64,000 bases of DNA from Martelella sp. NC20 (lineage in GTDB: Bacteria; Pseudomonadota; Alphaproteobacteria; Rhizobiales; Rhizobiaceae). The notes below the pieces were generated by a model. The model searched no databases and was not told the DNA's origin. It saw nothing but the letters and a program-made list of their open reading frames with translations. Location: the NCBI RefSeq assembly GCF_013459645.1, contig NZ_CP054862.1:195515-259514 (forward strand), read 5' to 3'. A program made the translations under genes and the position numbers. Position 1 is the stretch's first letter. Every line of letters starts with the position of its first letter. Below are positions 17,503 through 25,215 of this stretch, piece after piece.

Positions 17503-18297
17503 ATGCCATATCACCTGCCCGGCCGGCAATGGCCTGAAGCCTTCCATTTCAGCACAGCGTTTCCACGCTTCGCTTATTGTTCCCACATCCCGCAAAATCC
17601 TCAATCCGGGCCCGATGGCGGCAAACTTCTAGTCGCTATACACGGATCGGGACGCGATGCCATGGCTTATCGGAATGCTTTGATCGATTTCTCAGAAGCC
17701 ACCGGTTGCGTTATTCTGGCACCGCTATTCCCTACATCCCCCTATGGTGACGGCAATGCTGATGGTTACAAATATCTGGTTGAACAGGACATCCGCTACG
17801 ATCTGATTTTACTGGCGATGGTCGCAGAATTGGAAACCGCAACCGGACTGTGCTTTGATAAATTTGGGCTTTTCGGCTTCTCGGGCGGCGGGCATTTCGC
17901 CCATCGCTTTCTTTATGTACACCCCGAGAGCCTGAGCGCTGTCAGCATTGGCGCGCCGGGCGGCATCACCCCGCTCGATCCGTCACAACTCTGCTGGACC
18001 GGCACCGCCGATCTTCCCGAGATATTCGGCAAACCATTTGACGAAGAAGCGCTCAAGTCCATCCCCATTCAACTGGTGGTTGGCAGCAACGATTCCGTAC
18101 GGTTCGCATCCTCAACAACCGCCAGCCTGTCACTTATCAAGGGGCGCAACCGGATCGAACGCATTGGCGAACTTCACGATAACTATCTTAAGGCCGGACT
18201 GTCCGTCCGGCTGGATATTGTTCCCGACTGCGGCCATGAAGCAATGAAAATCATCCCGACAGTTGTTGGATTTATGAATGGCCATTTCGTAAAATAG
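17503..18297 (+). CDS. Alpha/beta hydrolase
   Basis: A 264-residue serine hydrolase of the alpha/beta fold. The oxyanion-hole region is LLVAIHGSGRDAM near residues 43-55, the nucleophile elbow GFSGGGH near 125-131, and the catalytic His is in CGHEAMKI near residue 247. No signal peptide is seen, so it acts in the cytoplasm. I took the ATG at 17503, because the earlier ATG (17449) lies inside a hairpin. It follows the binding protein on the same strand, so it probably cleaves an ester or lactone imported by this system. The substrate is unknown. Confidence 0.82.
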   Translation: MPYHLPGRQWPEAFHFSTAFPRFAYCSHIPQNPQSGPDGGKLLVAIHGSGRDAMAYRNALIDFSEATGCVILAPLFPTSPYGDGNADGYKYLVEQDIRYDLILLAMVAELETATGLCFDKFGLFGFSGGGHFAHRFLYVHPESLSAVSIGAPGGITPLDPSQLCWTGTADLPEIFGKPFDEEALKSIPIQLVVGSNDSVRFASSTTASLSLIKGRNRIERIGELHDNYLKAGLSVRLDIVPDCGHEAMKIIPTVVGFMNGHFVK

Positions 18298-18364
18298 AGC
18301 GTTTTCCCGAGCCTTCCGGGTCATATCCGCACGATCTGACCCGGAAGGGTCGGAAAACGCTCTA
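18295..18364. repeat. Long dispersed-type palindrome after the hydrolase gene
   Basis: The outer arms TAGAGCGTTTTCC (18295-18307) and GGAAAACGCTCTA (18352-18364) pair perfectly. The inner arms CCTTCCGGGTCA (18312-18323) and TGACCCGGAAGG (18337-18348) also pair. The hydrolase stop codon is part of the left arm. Such elements are common as scattered intergenic repeats in rhizobial genomes and probably act here as a transcription terminator. Confidence 0.8.
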
Positions 18365-18421
18365 AGCCAAAGTCAAGCAGAAATTCCACTTATCAAGGCT
18401 GTGCAGTTTTCCCGAGCCACT

Positions 18422-19235
18422 TCAATCATCGAGAGCCTTGTCACTGCGAAGGTGCAAGGACCATCTACGGAGGATGGTGCCCCGTATTGCCTTGAGCGCC
18501 GTCGAACTGGCCGCAGGACTGAATGCAACACCCATGCCCCCGGCCCTCTTGCTCACCAGACCCGGCCGGAAAGTGTTGCCGAGAAAGTCGAACTTGTAGA
18601 GCGGGTGAGGACCTCGTCGACTTTCATCCTTGCAGTAGACGATTTTGGTCTTCTCAGGATGAAGCGTCAGCCCACAGTCAGTACAACGAGCCTCCAAAGC
18701 TTCCTGAAGCGCCATCGCTTGCCTCTCACTTCTACAGTGACAGATCGCGTCATCAGCATAGCGCTCAAACGGAATGTCCGGGAAATTCCGACACATCCAC
18801 ATGTCAAACGCATAGTGAAGAAAGAGGTTTGCCAAGAGGGGGCTGATCACCCCGCCTTGTGGCGTTCCTCGTTCTCTGGCGACGAGACTTCCGTCCGGCA
18901 TCTGCACTGGCGCCTCTAGTGGTTCGATTCCAACATTTGGTTCCCCTCGCTGCGACCTCATCAGCAAATGTTGGAATCATGGGAACCACTAGCAAATATA
19001 TATTTTCTAGTGGAATTTTAGAATTTGACATTTGATGTACGAGGTCGCTGAAACGGGACTCAAATGTCAAATTCACTCCACTAGCCATCGTTCGATGTAT
19101 AAAAGCACCCACGCGCAATCGGTGTGCTTGCGCACAGCCCGCATCAGCAGGTCCGGTTCGATGCTATCGAAGAAAGCCTTGATATCGAGATCAAGAACCC
19201 AATCGTAACGCCAGCATCGCTGCCGTGCCACGCCG
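18422..19235 (-). pseudogene. Group II intron reverse transcriptase/maturase fragment, interrupted
   Basis: Two pieces of one LtrA-type reverse transcriptase are present. The first (19235 to 19085) encodes CWRYDWVLDLDIKAFFDSI to IERWL. The second (18918 to 18422) encodes APVQMPDGS, GTPQGGVISPLLANL and the catalytic YADD box, and ends after SLHLRSDKALDD. Removing the insertion at 18919-19081 plus one TA restores RWLEAPVQ in frame. The N-terminal quarter, the maturase X domain and the intron RNA ends are missing, so neither splicing nor movement is possible. Confidence 0.88.
18919..19081. mobile_element. 163-bp twin-hairpin MITE-like insertion in a CTAG target
   Basis: The insertion splits the reverse transcriptase frame and is flanked by CTAG on both sides (18916-18919 and 19081-19084), as expected for TA duplication inside a CTAG target. 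It holds two separate hairpins, each bounded by CTAGTGG and CCACTAG: 18916-18992 (inner 14-bp arms 18926-18939/18965-18978) and 19007-19084 (inner 15-bp arms 19021-19035/19060-19074). An AT-rich palindrome (18994-19005) lies between them. It has no coding capacity. Confidence 0.8.
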
Positions 19236-19771
19236 GCACGTCGAGTGCCGGCGGCGTTCAACAATGTCGGCGGCAGGTCGATCAGCGCGGCGGCGCGGGT
19301 GATTTCGCCTCTGCCATTCAGACCCGGTCCCGCAAGCAGCGGCGGCACCCTGATCGAGGCCTCGTGACAGGATCGCTTGTATTCCGCGTTGCGGGTCTTG
19401 AAGTGACAGCCGTGGTCGGATGTGAACAGGACGATCGTGTTGTCGAGTTCGCCGCGCGAAATCAGCGCGTCGATAATCCTGCCAAAGGCTTCGTCAAGAC
19501 GCGCGATCATGCCCATATCAGGGGCATGATCGCGCGTTCGGAAATTATTCGAAACGGTGTTCGGCGAAGACATCGGCTGACGCTTCGCTGGGACTCGGAA
19601 AATTTTGGGAGAAGCGTTCGCAGGGTCGCCGTCGCCAGGTCCCGGAAACAGCTGACGTTTGCGGAAATGCGTCGCGCCAATTGGATAGAGCCGCTCGATA
19701 GTGCGGCGTTGGTCGGCCGGTGCTCGGCTCGAGCAACGGCCACGGCATGGCGGTCGCTCACCGGTCGTGCG
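19236..19771 (-). pseudogene. Sulfatase fragment fused to the reverse transcriptase remnant
   Basis: The C-terminal half of a sulfatase/alkaline phosphatase-superfamily protein: RLDEAFGRIIDALISRGELD, then TIVLFTSDHG with the metal-binding Asp-His pair, then EASIRVPPLLAGPGL and a break at LIDLPPTLLNAAGT. At about 19235 the frame continues without a stop into reverse transcriptase sequence. Upstream it is open to a TAA at 19772-19774 with no convincing start, and the N-terminal part with the formylglycine site is absent. A 15-bp foldback (19500-19536) lies inside it. Read as the product of a deletion joining two genes. Confidence 0.78.
19500..19536. repeat. Perfect 15-bp foldback inside the sulfatase remnant
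   Basis: CGCGCGATCATGCCC (19500-19514) and GGGCATGATCGCGCG (19522-19536) are perfect inverse complements around a 7-base loop. The right arm is the one that belongs to the sulfatase frame, or both may be; a short inverted duplication at a rearrangement site is the simplest reading. Confidence 0.7.
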
Positions 19772-19881
19772 TTAACACTTGGCGTGCATCAAATATCCGT
19801 CGTGGTCTGATCTGAAGTGCAGATCCTTACATGTCAGTCTCGCGCAAAAAATACGCGATGTGCGTGTTCCGGTTTCGAAGA

Positions 19882-20307
19882 TCAATCGATGGCGGATGCC
19901 GTTGCCAGGGCGGCTGCGCCGATGCGGCCGATGTCGCCGTCCTCCTCGTCGCTTGCCCCCGAAACGCCGATGGCGCCGATGATCTCGGAACCGGAGCGAA
20001 GCAGCACGCCGCCGTCAAGCGGAACGCCGTTGGGTATGCAGAGCAAGGCATAGCGACCTTCACCCTCGACGACTTTCTGGAAATCGAGGGTGTCGCGCCT
20101 GAAGAGTACGGCAGTGCGCGCCTTCAGGGTTGCAATCTCGACGCTGCCGACCTGGGCATTGTCCTCGCGATGCAGCAGCACGAGATGGCCGCCATCATCG
20201 ACGATCGCGATCACCAGCCTGAGGCCTCGGCTCCGGGCCTCCGTGTCGCAGGCGGCGGCTATGGTTCTGGCGGCTTCAAGCGTGAGTGCGGTTTTCGTGG
20301 CGAGCAT
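19882..20307 (-). CDS. GlcG/HbpS-family (DUF336) protein
   Basis: A 141-residue single-domain protein of the GlcG/HbpS family. The family core is visible: TLEAARTIAAACDTEA at the start, VIAIVDDGGHLVLLHRED near residues 32-49, and GGVLLRSGSEIIGAIGVSGAS near 97-117. GGAGGAAAAG directly precedes the ATG at 20307, so I reject the longer frame to 20397. Members occur beside glycolate and small hydroxyacid genes, but their biochemical role is unclear; some bind haem. It is the last gene of the erythronate-type operon, 15 bases after the isomerase gene. Confidence 0.88.
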   Translation of the reverse strand: MLATKTALTLEAARTIAAACDTEARSRGLRLVIAIVDDGGHLVLLHREDNAQVGSVEIATLKARTAVLFRRDTLDFQKVVEGEGRYALLCIPNGVPLDGGVLLRSGSEIIGAIGVSGASDEEDGDIGRIGAAALATASAID

Positions 20308-20321
20308 TTCTTTTCCTCCAG

Positions 20322-21101
20322 TCAATAAAGCCGGGCTCCCAGGTCTTGCATCCAGTGCAGGCCCTCGTCCGTTCCGGCGCGGGGTTTGTATTCGCAACCG
20401 ATCCAGCCGCGGTAGCCAAGGCGATCGAGTTCGCTGATGAGATTGCCATAGTGGACCTCGCCCTCATCGGGTTCGGCGCGGCTCGGGACGGCCGCGATCT
20501 GAACATGTGCGATGAGCGGCAGATGGGTTTTCAGCCGCGTGAAGATGTCGCCCTGCGCGACGCCGACATGATAGGCATCGAACATGATCTTCACGTTCGG
20601 GGCGCCGATTTGCCGGATGATGTCCGCCTTTTCCTCGATTGTGGAGTAGAAATAGCCCGGCTTGTCTCTCTGGTTGATGCCCTCCAGAAGCAGCATCATG
20701 TCCGGTGCGCGGGCGGCGGCCTTCTTGACGTTCTCGACCAATACCGTCCGCGCCTTATCCTTCTGTGCCGGCTCGACCACGCCGGCCATGACATGGATCG
20801 CGGATGCCCCGGAAAGTCTTGCCCAGTCGAGCGCCTGTTCGAAATCGGCTTCGAACGCCTGCCGGCAATCGGCGAGCGCTGCCCGCCCGAACTCGCCCTT
20901 CCCGGCGTCGCCGGGCGGCGTGTTGATGCCAAGCAGCGTGAGACCGAGGGCCTGGCAGCGGTCGCGCACGTCCTGCGGCGGGATATCATAGGGCCAGTGC
21001 AGTTCGACGGCGCGAAAACCCGCAGCGGCGGCGGCATCGATGCGTTCCAGCAGCGGACGGTCGGGCCAGAGAAAGCCGAGATTGGCGGAAAATCGGGGCA
21101 T
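20322..21101 (-). CDS. otnI: 2-oxo-tetronate isomerase (hydroxypyruvate isomerase family)
   Basis: A 259-residue TIM barrel of the hydroxypyruvate isomerase family. Characteristic segments are FSANLGFLW at the start, GFRAVELHWPY near residues 26-36, INTPPGD near 57, LLLEGINQRDKPGYF near 136-150, KIMFDAYHV near 172-180 and GCEYKPRAGT near 235-244. Next to OtnK and OtnC homologues it should convert 2-oxo-tetronate to 3-oxo-tetronate, as in the characterised D-erythronate/D-threonate pathways. The stop of the aldolase gene is 3 bases before its start. Confidence 0.85.
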   Translation of the reverse strand: MPRFSANLGFLWPDRPLLERIDAAAAAGFRAVELHWPYDIPPQDVRDRCQALGLTLLGINTPPGDAGKGEFGRAALADCRQAFEADFEQALDWARLSGASAIHVMAGVVEPAQKDKARTVLVENVKKAAARAPDMMLLLEGINQRDKPGYFYSTIEEKADIIRQIGAPNVKIMFDAYHVGVAQGDIFTRLKTHLPLIAHVQIAAVPSRAEPDEGEVHYGNLISELDRLGYRGWIGCEYKPRAGTDEGLHWMQDLGARLY

Positions 21102-21104
21102 GGG

Positions 21105-21737
21105 TCACCGCAGCCTGAATGTCGCGTTGAGATCGGCGATCGCCGAAGGCGCAAGATGCCTGACCGGCATTCCACGGGTGATGATCGCAAGCTTTGCCGC
21201 CTCTTCCAACTCCTCGATGGCGAAAACCGCTGCGTCGAGGCTCGCTCCGCAGACGATCGGCCCGTGGTTCTCGAGAAGTGCGGCGCTGTGGTCGGCGACG
21301 ATTTCGGCAATCCGCGCCTTTACCTCCGCAGAACCCGGCCGCGTGTAGGGCACGACGGGCACGGTGCCCACGCGCATCACCACGTAAGGCGTGATCGGTG
21401 GGATGGCGTCGGCCGGATCCGTATCCGAAAGACAGGCAAGCGCGGTCGCGTAGGAGGAGTGCAGATGGACGACGGCGGCGCATGAACGCCCCTGGTAGAA
21501 GGCGAAATGCAGCGGCAGTTCCTTCGTCGGCTTTTCGCCGGAAATATGGTTCCCGTCGATATCAAGCTTTGAAAGGCGATCGGCCTGAAGAAAGCCGAGG
21601 CACGAATTCGTCGGCGTGGCGATGTAGCCGCCGTCGATGCGCGCGGAAATATTGCCGGATGAACCGGCCGTCAAGCCTCGCTCGAAAAGCGAGCGGCCCC
21701 ATTTCACGATGTCCGCGCGAACGTCTTCTTCGGTCAT
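21105..21737 (-). CDS. otnC: 3-oxo-tetronate 4-phosphate decarboxylase (class II aldolase family)
   Basis: A 210-residue class II aldolase/adducin protein. The zinc histidines can be seen in VVHLHSSYATALA (near residue 94) and the later LLENHGPIVCG (near residue 156); GSSGNISAR near 22-30 forms the phosphate-binding loop. In the OtnK/OtnC pathway this enzyme decarboxylates 3-oxo-tetronate 4-phosphate to dihydroxyacetone phosphate. The ATG overlaps the kinase stop by 4 bases. Alternative family functions (fuculose-phosphate aldolase) fit the neighbours less well. Confidence 0.87.
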   Translation of the reverse strand: MTEEDVRADIVKWGRSLFERGLTAGSSGNISARIDGGYIATPTNSCLGFLQADRLSKLDIDGNHISGEKPTKELPLHFAFYQGRSCAAVVHLHSSYATALACLSDTDPADAIPPITPYVVMRVGTVPVVPYTRPGSAEVKARIAEIVADHSAALLENHGPIVCGASLDAAVFAIEELEEAAKLAIITRGMPVRHLAPSAIADLNATFRLR

Positions 21738-22996
21738 GGTCGTTCAAGCTCCTGCAGGGCTTTCGTGAAAAAGTCGGGACCGCCGAAATTGCCGCTCTTC
21801 AGCGCCAGGCCGAGCGGGCCGTTTCTCTCGCCAACGAGCATGGGCACGCCGGGATCGATTTCGCGGCCGACACGCATGCTGGCAAGGCCCAGAGCTTCCA
21901 CCACCGCCCCCGATGTCTCTCCGCCGCCGACGACGATGCGGCGGATGCCGGCGTCAGCAAGGCTTCGGGCGAGTGCGGCGAAGAAGCTTTCGATGTGTCC
22001 CGCTATAGCCTCCCGTCCGAACCGCCGTTGCGCTTCGGCAACCGCGTCCGGCGCGGCGGTCGAGAACACGATCGGCGTGTTATCGCCCTGCTCGGCAACC
22101 CATGCGGAAACGCCCTCCGGCGAGATCTCGCCGCCTGCTAGCGCGCGGGGATCGACGGCCAGGGAAGGATTGGCAGTTGCATAGCGGGCGACCTGTTGCT
22201 GCGAATTGGTTGAGCAGGAACCGCACAACACGACGCCCGGACCGGTCACCGGGGGCAAAGTCTCCGCCGCGTCGGCGAGCTTTCCCCTGGCCCTGAAGTT
22301 TTGCGGAAGGCCCTGGGCAATGCCGGACGCGCCGGTGACAAGCCTGTGGCCGGCAACGGCAAGACCGATCGTGACGAGGTCGTCGTCGCTGATGGCGTCG
22401 GTGACGACAAGGCGCCGGCCCGCCTGTCTCTCGGCGGCGAATGCCGCAGCCAGCGAAGCGCTTCCGGCGCGCACCGTATCGAGGGCAATGCCGCCAACGG
22501 CGCCCCTGGTCTGGTATCCGAGCCAGCGACGGATATCGGGATCGGTCATCGGCGTCAGCGGGTGATGCTGCATGCCGCTTTCGCAAAGCAGGCGGTCTCC
22601 GACAAAAAGATGTCCCATGAAAACCCGCCGGCCGGTCGCCGGAAACGCCGGGCAGACGACGGCGACGTCGGTCTGCAGCAGGTCGAGCAGAGCTTCCGCC
22701 ACCGGCCCGATATTGCCGTCCTGCGTGGAATCGAAGGTCGAGCAATATTTGAAGATGATCTGTTCGCAGCCCTGGTCGAGCAGCCAGCGCACGGTCGCGA
22801 GAGACTGCGATACCGCCTCTGAAACCGGCGCGGATCGGGTCTTCAGCGCGACGACGCCGGCCTCGCAGGCGGGCGCGTTGGAGGCGATGCCGGAAAACTG
22901 CCCGGAAAATTGCAAGGTCGCCATGCCGCCCTTGGCAAGCGTGTTGGCGAGATCGCTCGCACCGGTAAAATCATCCGCGATGGCGCCGAGCAGCAT
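21734..22996 (-). CDS. otnK: 3-oxo-tetronate kinase (DUF1537 four-carbon acid sugar kinase)
   Basis: A 420-residue kinase of the four-carbon acid sugar kinase family. The N-terminal substrate domain starts with IADDFTGASDLANTLAKGG, and the C-terminal nucleotide-binding domain contains VVGGGETSGAVVEALG near residues 359-374. The expected product is 3-oxo-tetronate 4-phosphate. It starts 1 base after the stop of the dehydrogenase gene and overlaps the aldolase gene, giving a tightly coupled operon. Length and motifs match intact family members. Confidence 0.9.
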   Translation of the reverse strand: MLLGAIADDFTGASDLANTLAKGGMATLQFSGQFSGIASNAPACEAGVVALKTRSAPVSEAVSQSLATVRWLLDQGCEQIIFKYCSTFDSTQDGNIGPVAEALLDLLQTDVAVVCPAFPATGRRVFMGHLFVGDRLLCESGMQHHPLTPMTDPDIRRWLGYQTRGAVGGIALDTVRAGSASLAAAFAAERQAGRRLVVTDAISDDDLVTIGLAVAGHRLVTGASGIAQGLPQNFRARGKLADAAETLPPVTGPGVVLCGSCSTNSQQQVARYATANPSLAVDPRALAGGEISPEGVSAWVAEQGDNTPIVFSTAAPDAVAEAQRRFGREAIAGHIESFFAALARSLADAGIRRIVVGGGETSGAVVEALGLASMRVGREIDPGVPMLVGERNGPLGLALKSGNFGGPDFFTKALQELERP

Positions 22997-22997
22997 A

Positions 22998-23990
22998 TCA
23001 ATGGTGCTCCGCTATCCGGCTTTCGAGTTCATCCTCGAGATGGACCCGAATGATTTCCTCGAACGATGCCTCGCCGCGGAAGCCGAGCGCCTCGGCGCGG
23101 CGGGCGTCGAAGCCCTGCGGCCAGCCGGAGATGATGGCCGCGATGTCCCTGTCGGGCTCGCGGCGGATCAGCCGGACCGCCTGTTCACCGGCGACGCGGC
23201 GCAACGCCTCGATCTGATCGCCGACCGTTGCCGAAAGGCCCGGCATGGTCAGCGTGCGCAGCTGGCCGAGCGGGCGGGTATCGATTTCGGCCGCATGAAG
23301 CAGGAACCCGATCGCCGCGCGCGGACTTGCAAACCAGTGACGAACGGTCTCGCTCACGGGAAGGACCGCTTCCTCTCCGATCAGCGGCTCCCGCAGGATC
23401 GAGGAAAAGAACCCCGAGGCGGCCTTGTTGGGCTTGCCGGGCCGGATCGAAATGGTCGGCAACCGGATTCCGATGCCGTCGAAAAAGCCGTTGCGCGAAT
23501 AGTCGGCGAGCAGCAGTTCGCAGATGGCCTTCTGCGTGCCGTAGCTTGTCAGCGGGGTCAGGCAATGGCTGTCGCCGATGACAGGGGGCAGCGGATTGCC
23601 GAAGACGACGATCGAAGAGGTGAAGACGACGCGCGGCATGTAGGGCCGTTCCCGGCCGACAAGCCGAATGGCCTCGAACAGGGCGCGCGTTCCGTCGAGA
23701 TTGACGCGATAGCCTTTCTCGAAGTCGGCTTCCGCTTCGCCTGACACGATGGCTGCCAGGTGAAAGATGAGATCAGGCCGTTCAGCGATGAGGCTCTCAG
23801 CGGCGCCGGGCTGCGAAAGGTCCGTCGCCAGGGTCTCGATCTCCACGTCGAGATCGGGCGCTTCCGGCGCAATGATATCGGCGAGGATCAGGTGGCGTAT
23901 CGGCTGGCCGCGCACTTTCCCGGAGCGCATCAGAGCGTGTACCAGCTTGCGGCCGATCATTCCGGCCGCGCCGGTAATGAGGATTTTCAT
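22998..23990 (-). CDS. denD: D-erythronate dehydrogenase (NAD-dependent epimerase/dehydratase family)
   Basis: A 330-residue extended short-chain dehydrogenase. The Rossmann motif GAAGMIG is at residues 7-13 and the catalytic YxxxK (YGTQK) near residue 150, with the Ser in VVFTSSIVVFG before it. DenD homologues oxidise D-erythronate to 2-oxo-tetronate. The presence of the OtnI, OtnK and OtnC homologues directly downstream supports that role over a nucleotide-sugar epimerase. It is the first enzyme gene after the GntR regulator, 12 bases from it. Confidence 0.85.
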   Translation of the reverse strand: MKILITGAAGMIGRKLVHALMRSGKVRGQPIRHLILADIIAPEAPDLDVEIETLATDLSQPGAAESLIAERPDLIFHLAAIVSGEAEADFEKGYRVNLDGTRALFEAIRLVGRERPYMPRVVFTSSIVVFGNPLPPVIGDSHCLTPLTSYGTQKAICELLLADYSRNGFFDGIGIRLPTISIRPGKPNKAASGFFSSILREPLIGEEAVLPVSETVRHWFASPRAAIGFLLHAAEIDTRPLGQLRTLTMPGLSATVGDQIEALRRVAGEQAVRLIRREPDRDIAAIISGWPQGFDARRAEALGFRGEASFEEIIRVHLEDELESRIAEHH

Positions 23991-24002
23991 GCTGCCCGCT
24001 CC

Positions 24003-24791
24003 CTATTTTCCGTCGTTGGCGTGCGAAACCGCCGCGCCATTGGCGGGGCTGCCCGCCCGCGCGATGCCGCTTTCGTCGACGGCACGCGATGTGTCGTGAA
24101 TGCGAAGTATGTGCTCGGAAAACGCCGCCGCCACCGCTTCGGGATTGTGCATCTTCAGCGCCCGCACGATGAAACGGTGATCTTCGAGGCTTTTCTCGAT
24201 CGCGCCCGGCTGGCCCATGGCGATACGGCGGTGATCAAGCATATAGGTGTAGAGGTCGACCACAAAGTCGGCGAGCAGCCGGTTCGTTGACGCGTAGTAG
24301 ATCGTCAGGTGGAATTCCCTGTCGCAGATCAGAAAGCGGACCGGATCGTTGATGGCCTGCTCCTGCGCTGCGATCGAGGACTCGAGGCGCTGGATATCCT
24401 CCGGCCCCAGGTGGCGCGCGGCGTCCGCGGCCACGGCCGTTTCGACCAATAGCCGCGCGGCGTGCACCGCTTCCAGGCTGTAGCCGTTGATCGAGGAGGG
24501 GTCGGTAACGCCGATACGTTGTGTGCTGACCTTGACGTCCACGCGCGCGACCCGTGTGCGCGCGCCCTGCGAGACCTGAACCACGCCCTGGCCGGCGAGC
24601 AACTGTATCGCGCCGCGCACCGTTTCCCGGCTGACCGCCAGCATCGTGGAAAGTTCCCGCTCGCTCGGCAACTCATCGCCGCGCTGCAATATGCCGGAGG
24701 CGATCATCGAGACGATCTTATCCCGGATCATTTCCTTGGCGGTCTGCTTGTGGATCACCTCATGGAGAGGCGATAGCGGAAGGTTGGTCAT
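24003..24791 (-). CDS. GntR/FadR-type regulator of the erythronate operon
   Basis: A 262-residue regulator with an N-terminal winged helix (MIRDKIVSMIASGILQRGDELPSERELSTML, residues 21-51; SRETVRGAIQLL follows) and an FCD effector domain from about residue 95. It heads the minus-strand operon and faces the ABC transporter genes across a 424-base gap. The direct repeat ACTAGTTAA/ACCAGTTAA at 24809-24829 in front of its start is a candidate binding site. It probably controls both directions. Confidence 0.9.
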   Translation of the reverse strand: MTNLPLSPLHEVIHKQTAKEMIRDKIVSMIASGILQRGDELPSERELSTMLAVSRETVRGAIQLLAGQGVVQVSQGARTRVARVDVKVSTQRIGVTDPSSINGYSLEAVHAARLLVETAVAADAARHLGPEDIQRLESSIAAQEQAINDPVRFLICDREFHLTIYYASTNRLLADFVVDLYTYMLDHRRIAMGQPGAIEKSLEDHRFIVRALKMHNPEAVAAAFSEHILRIHDTSRAVDESGIARAGSPANGAAVSHANDGK

Positions 24792-25215
24792 TGATACCCC
24801 TAGAATGGACTAGTTAATAGACCAGTTAAACCATTCGGAGGTAGCTGTCACCTCCCTTTCAGCAAAAAAAGCGAAATGGCGGGAGGCGAGGATGTGACGA
24901 GTGTGTCACTGCCAGAATAGGCGTACCCTGTTAATCGAGTTAAAAAAATAGCATTAAAACAATATATTAAAGAGGCTTTTCATTCCCTGTAGCGGCTTCA
25001 TGGATTTCCCGTGTGAAAATTTTCTCCAGAATCGGACGAGATATCGGGTCTGAAAGACCCGTGGTCTCGGGTTTGACTTCTGTGAAGGAAATTTCAACTG
25101 GCACGGTGTTACGGCCAGTTGACAAGTGGACCGGTCCCTACTAGCGTGCAGATCGTCGGACATGAAGCTGCGGTTTCGGGCCGGCACGCCGGGGAGCGGC
25201 GGGGAGGAATCGAAA
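24792..25215. promoter_or_regulatory. Divergent control region between regulator and ABC transporter
   Basis: Near the regulator start, ACTAGTTAA (24809-24817) and ACCAGTTAA (24821-24829) form a direct repeat with a 12-base period. On the transporter side, TTGACA (25119-25124) is a good -35 box but the -10 (TAGCGT at 25142) is weak, which suggests activation or repression control; GGACCGGTCC (25128-25137) is a perfect palindrome in the spacer. The AT-rich middle (24925-24970) shows no gene. Confidence 0.5.

Noticed and set aside
25126..25215. N-terminal extension of the ribose-type ATPase
   Set aside because: The upstream ATGs lack a ribosome site and would overlap the promoter, while GGGGAGGA stands just before 25216.
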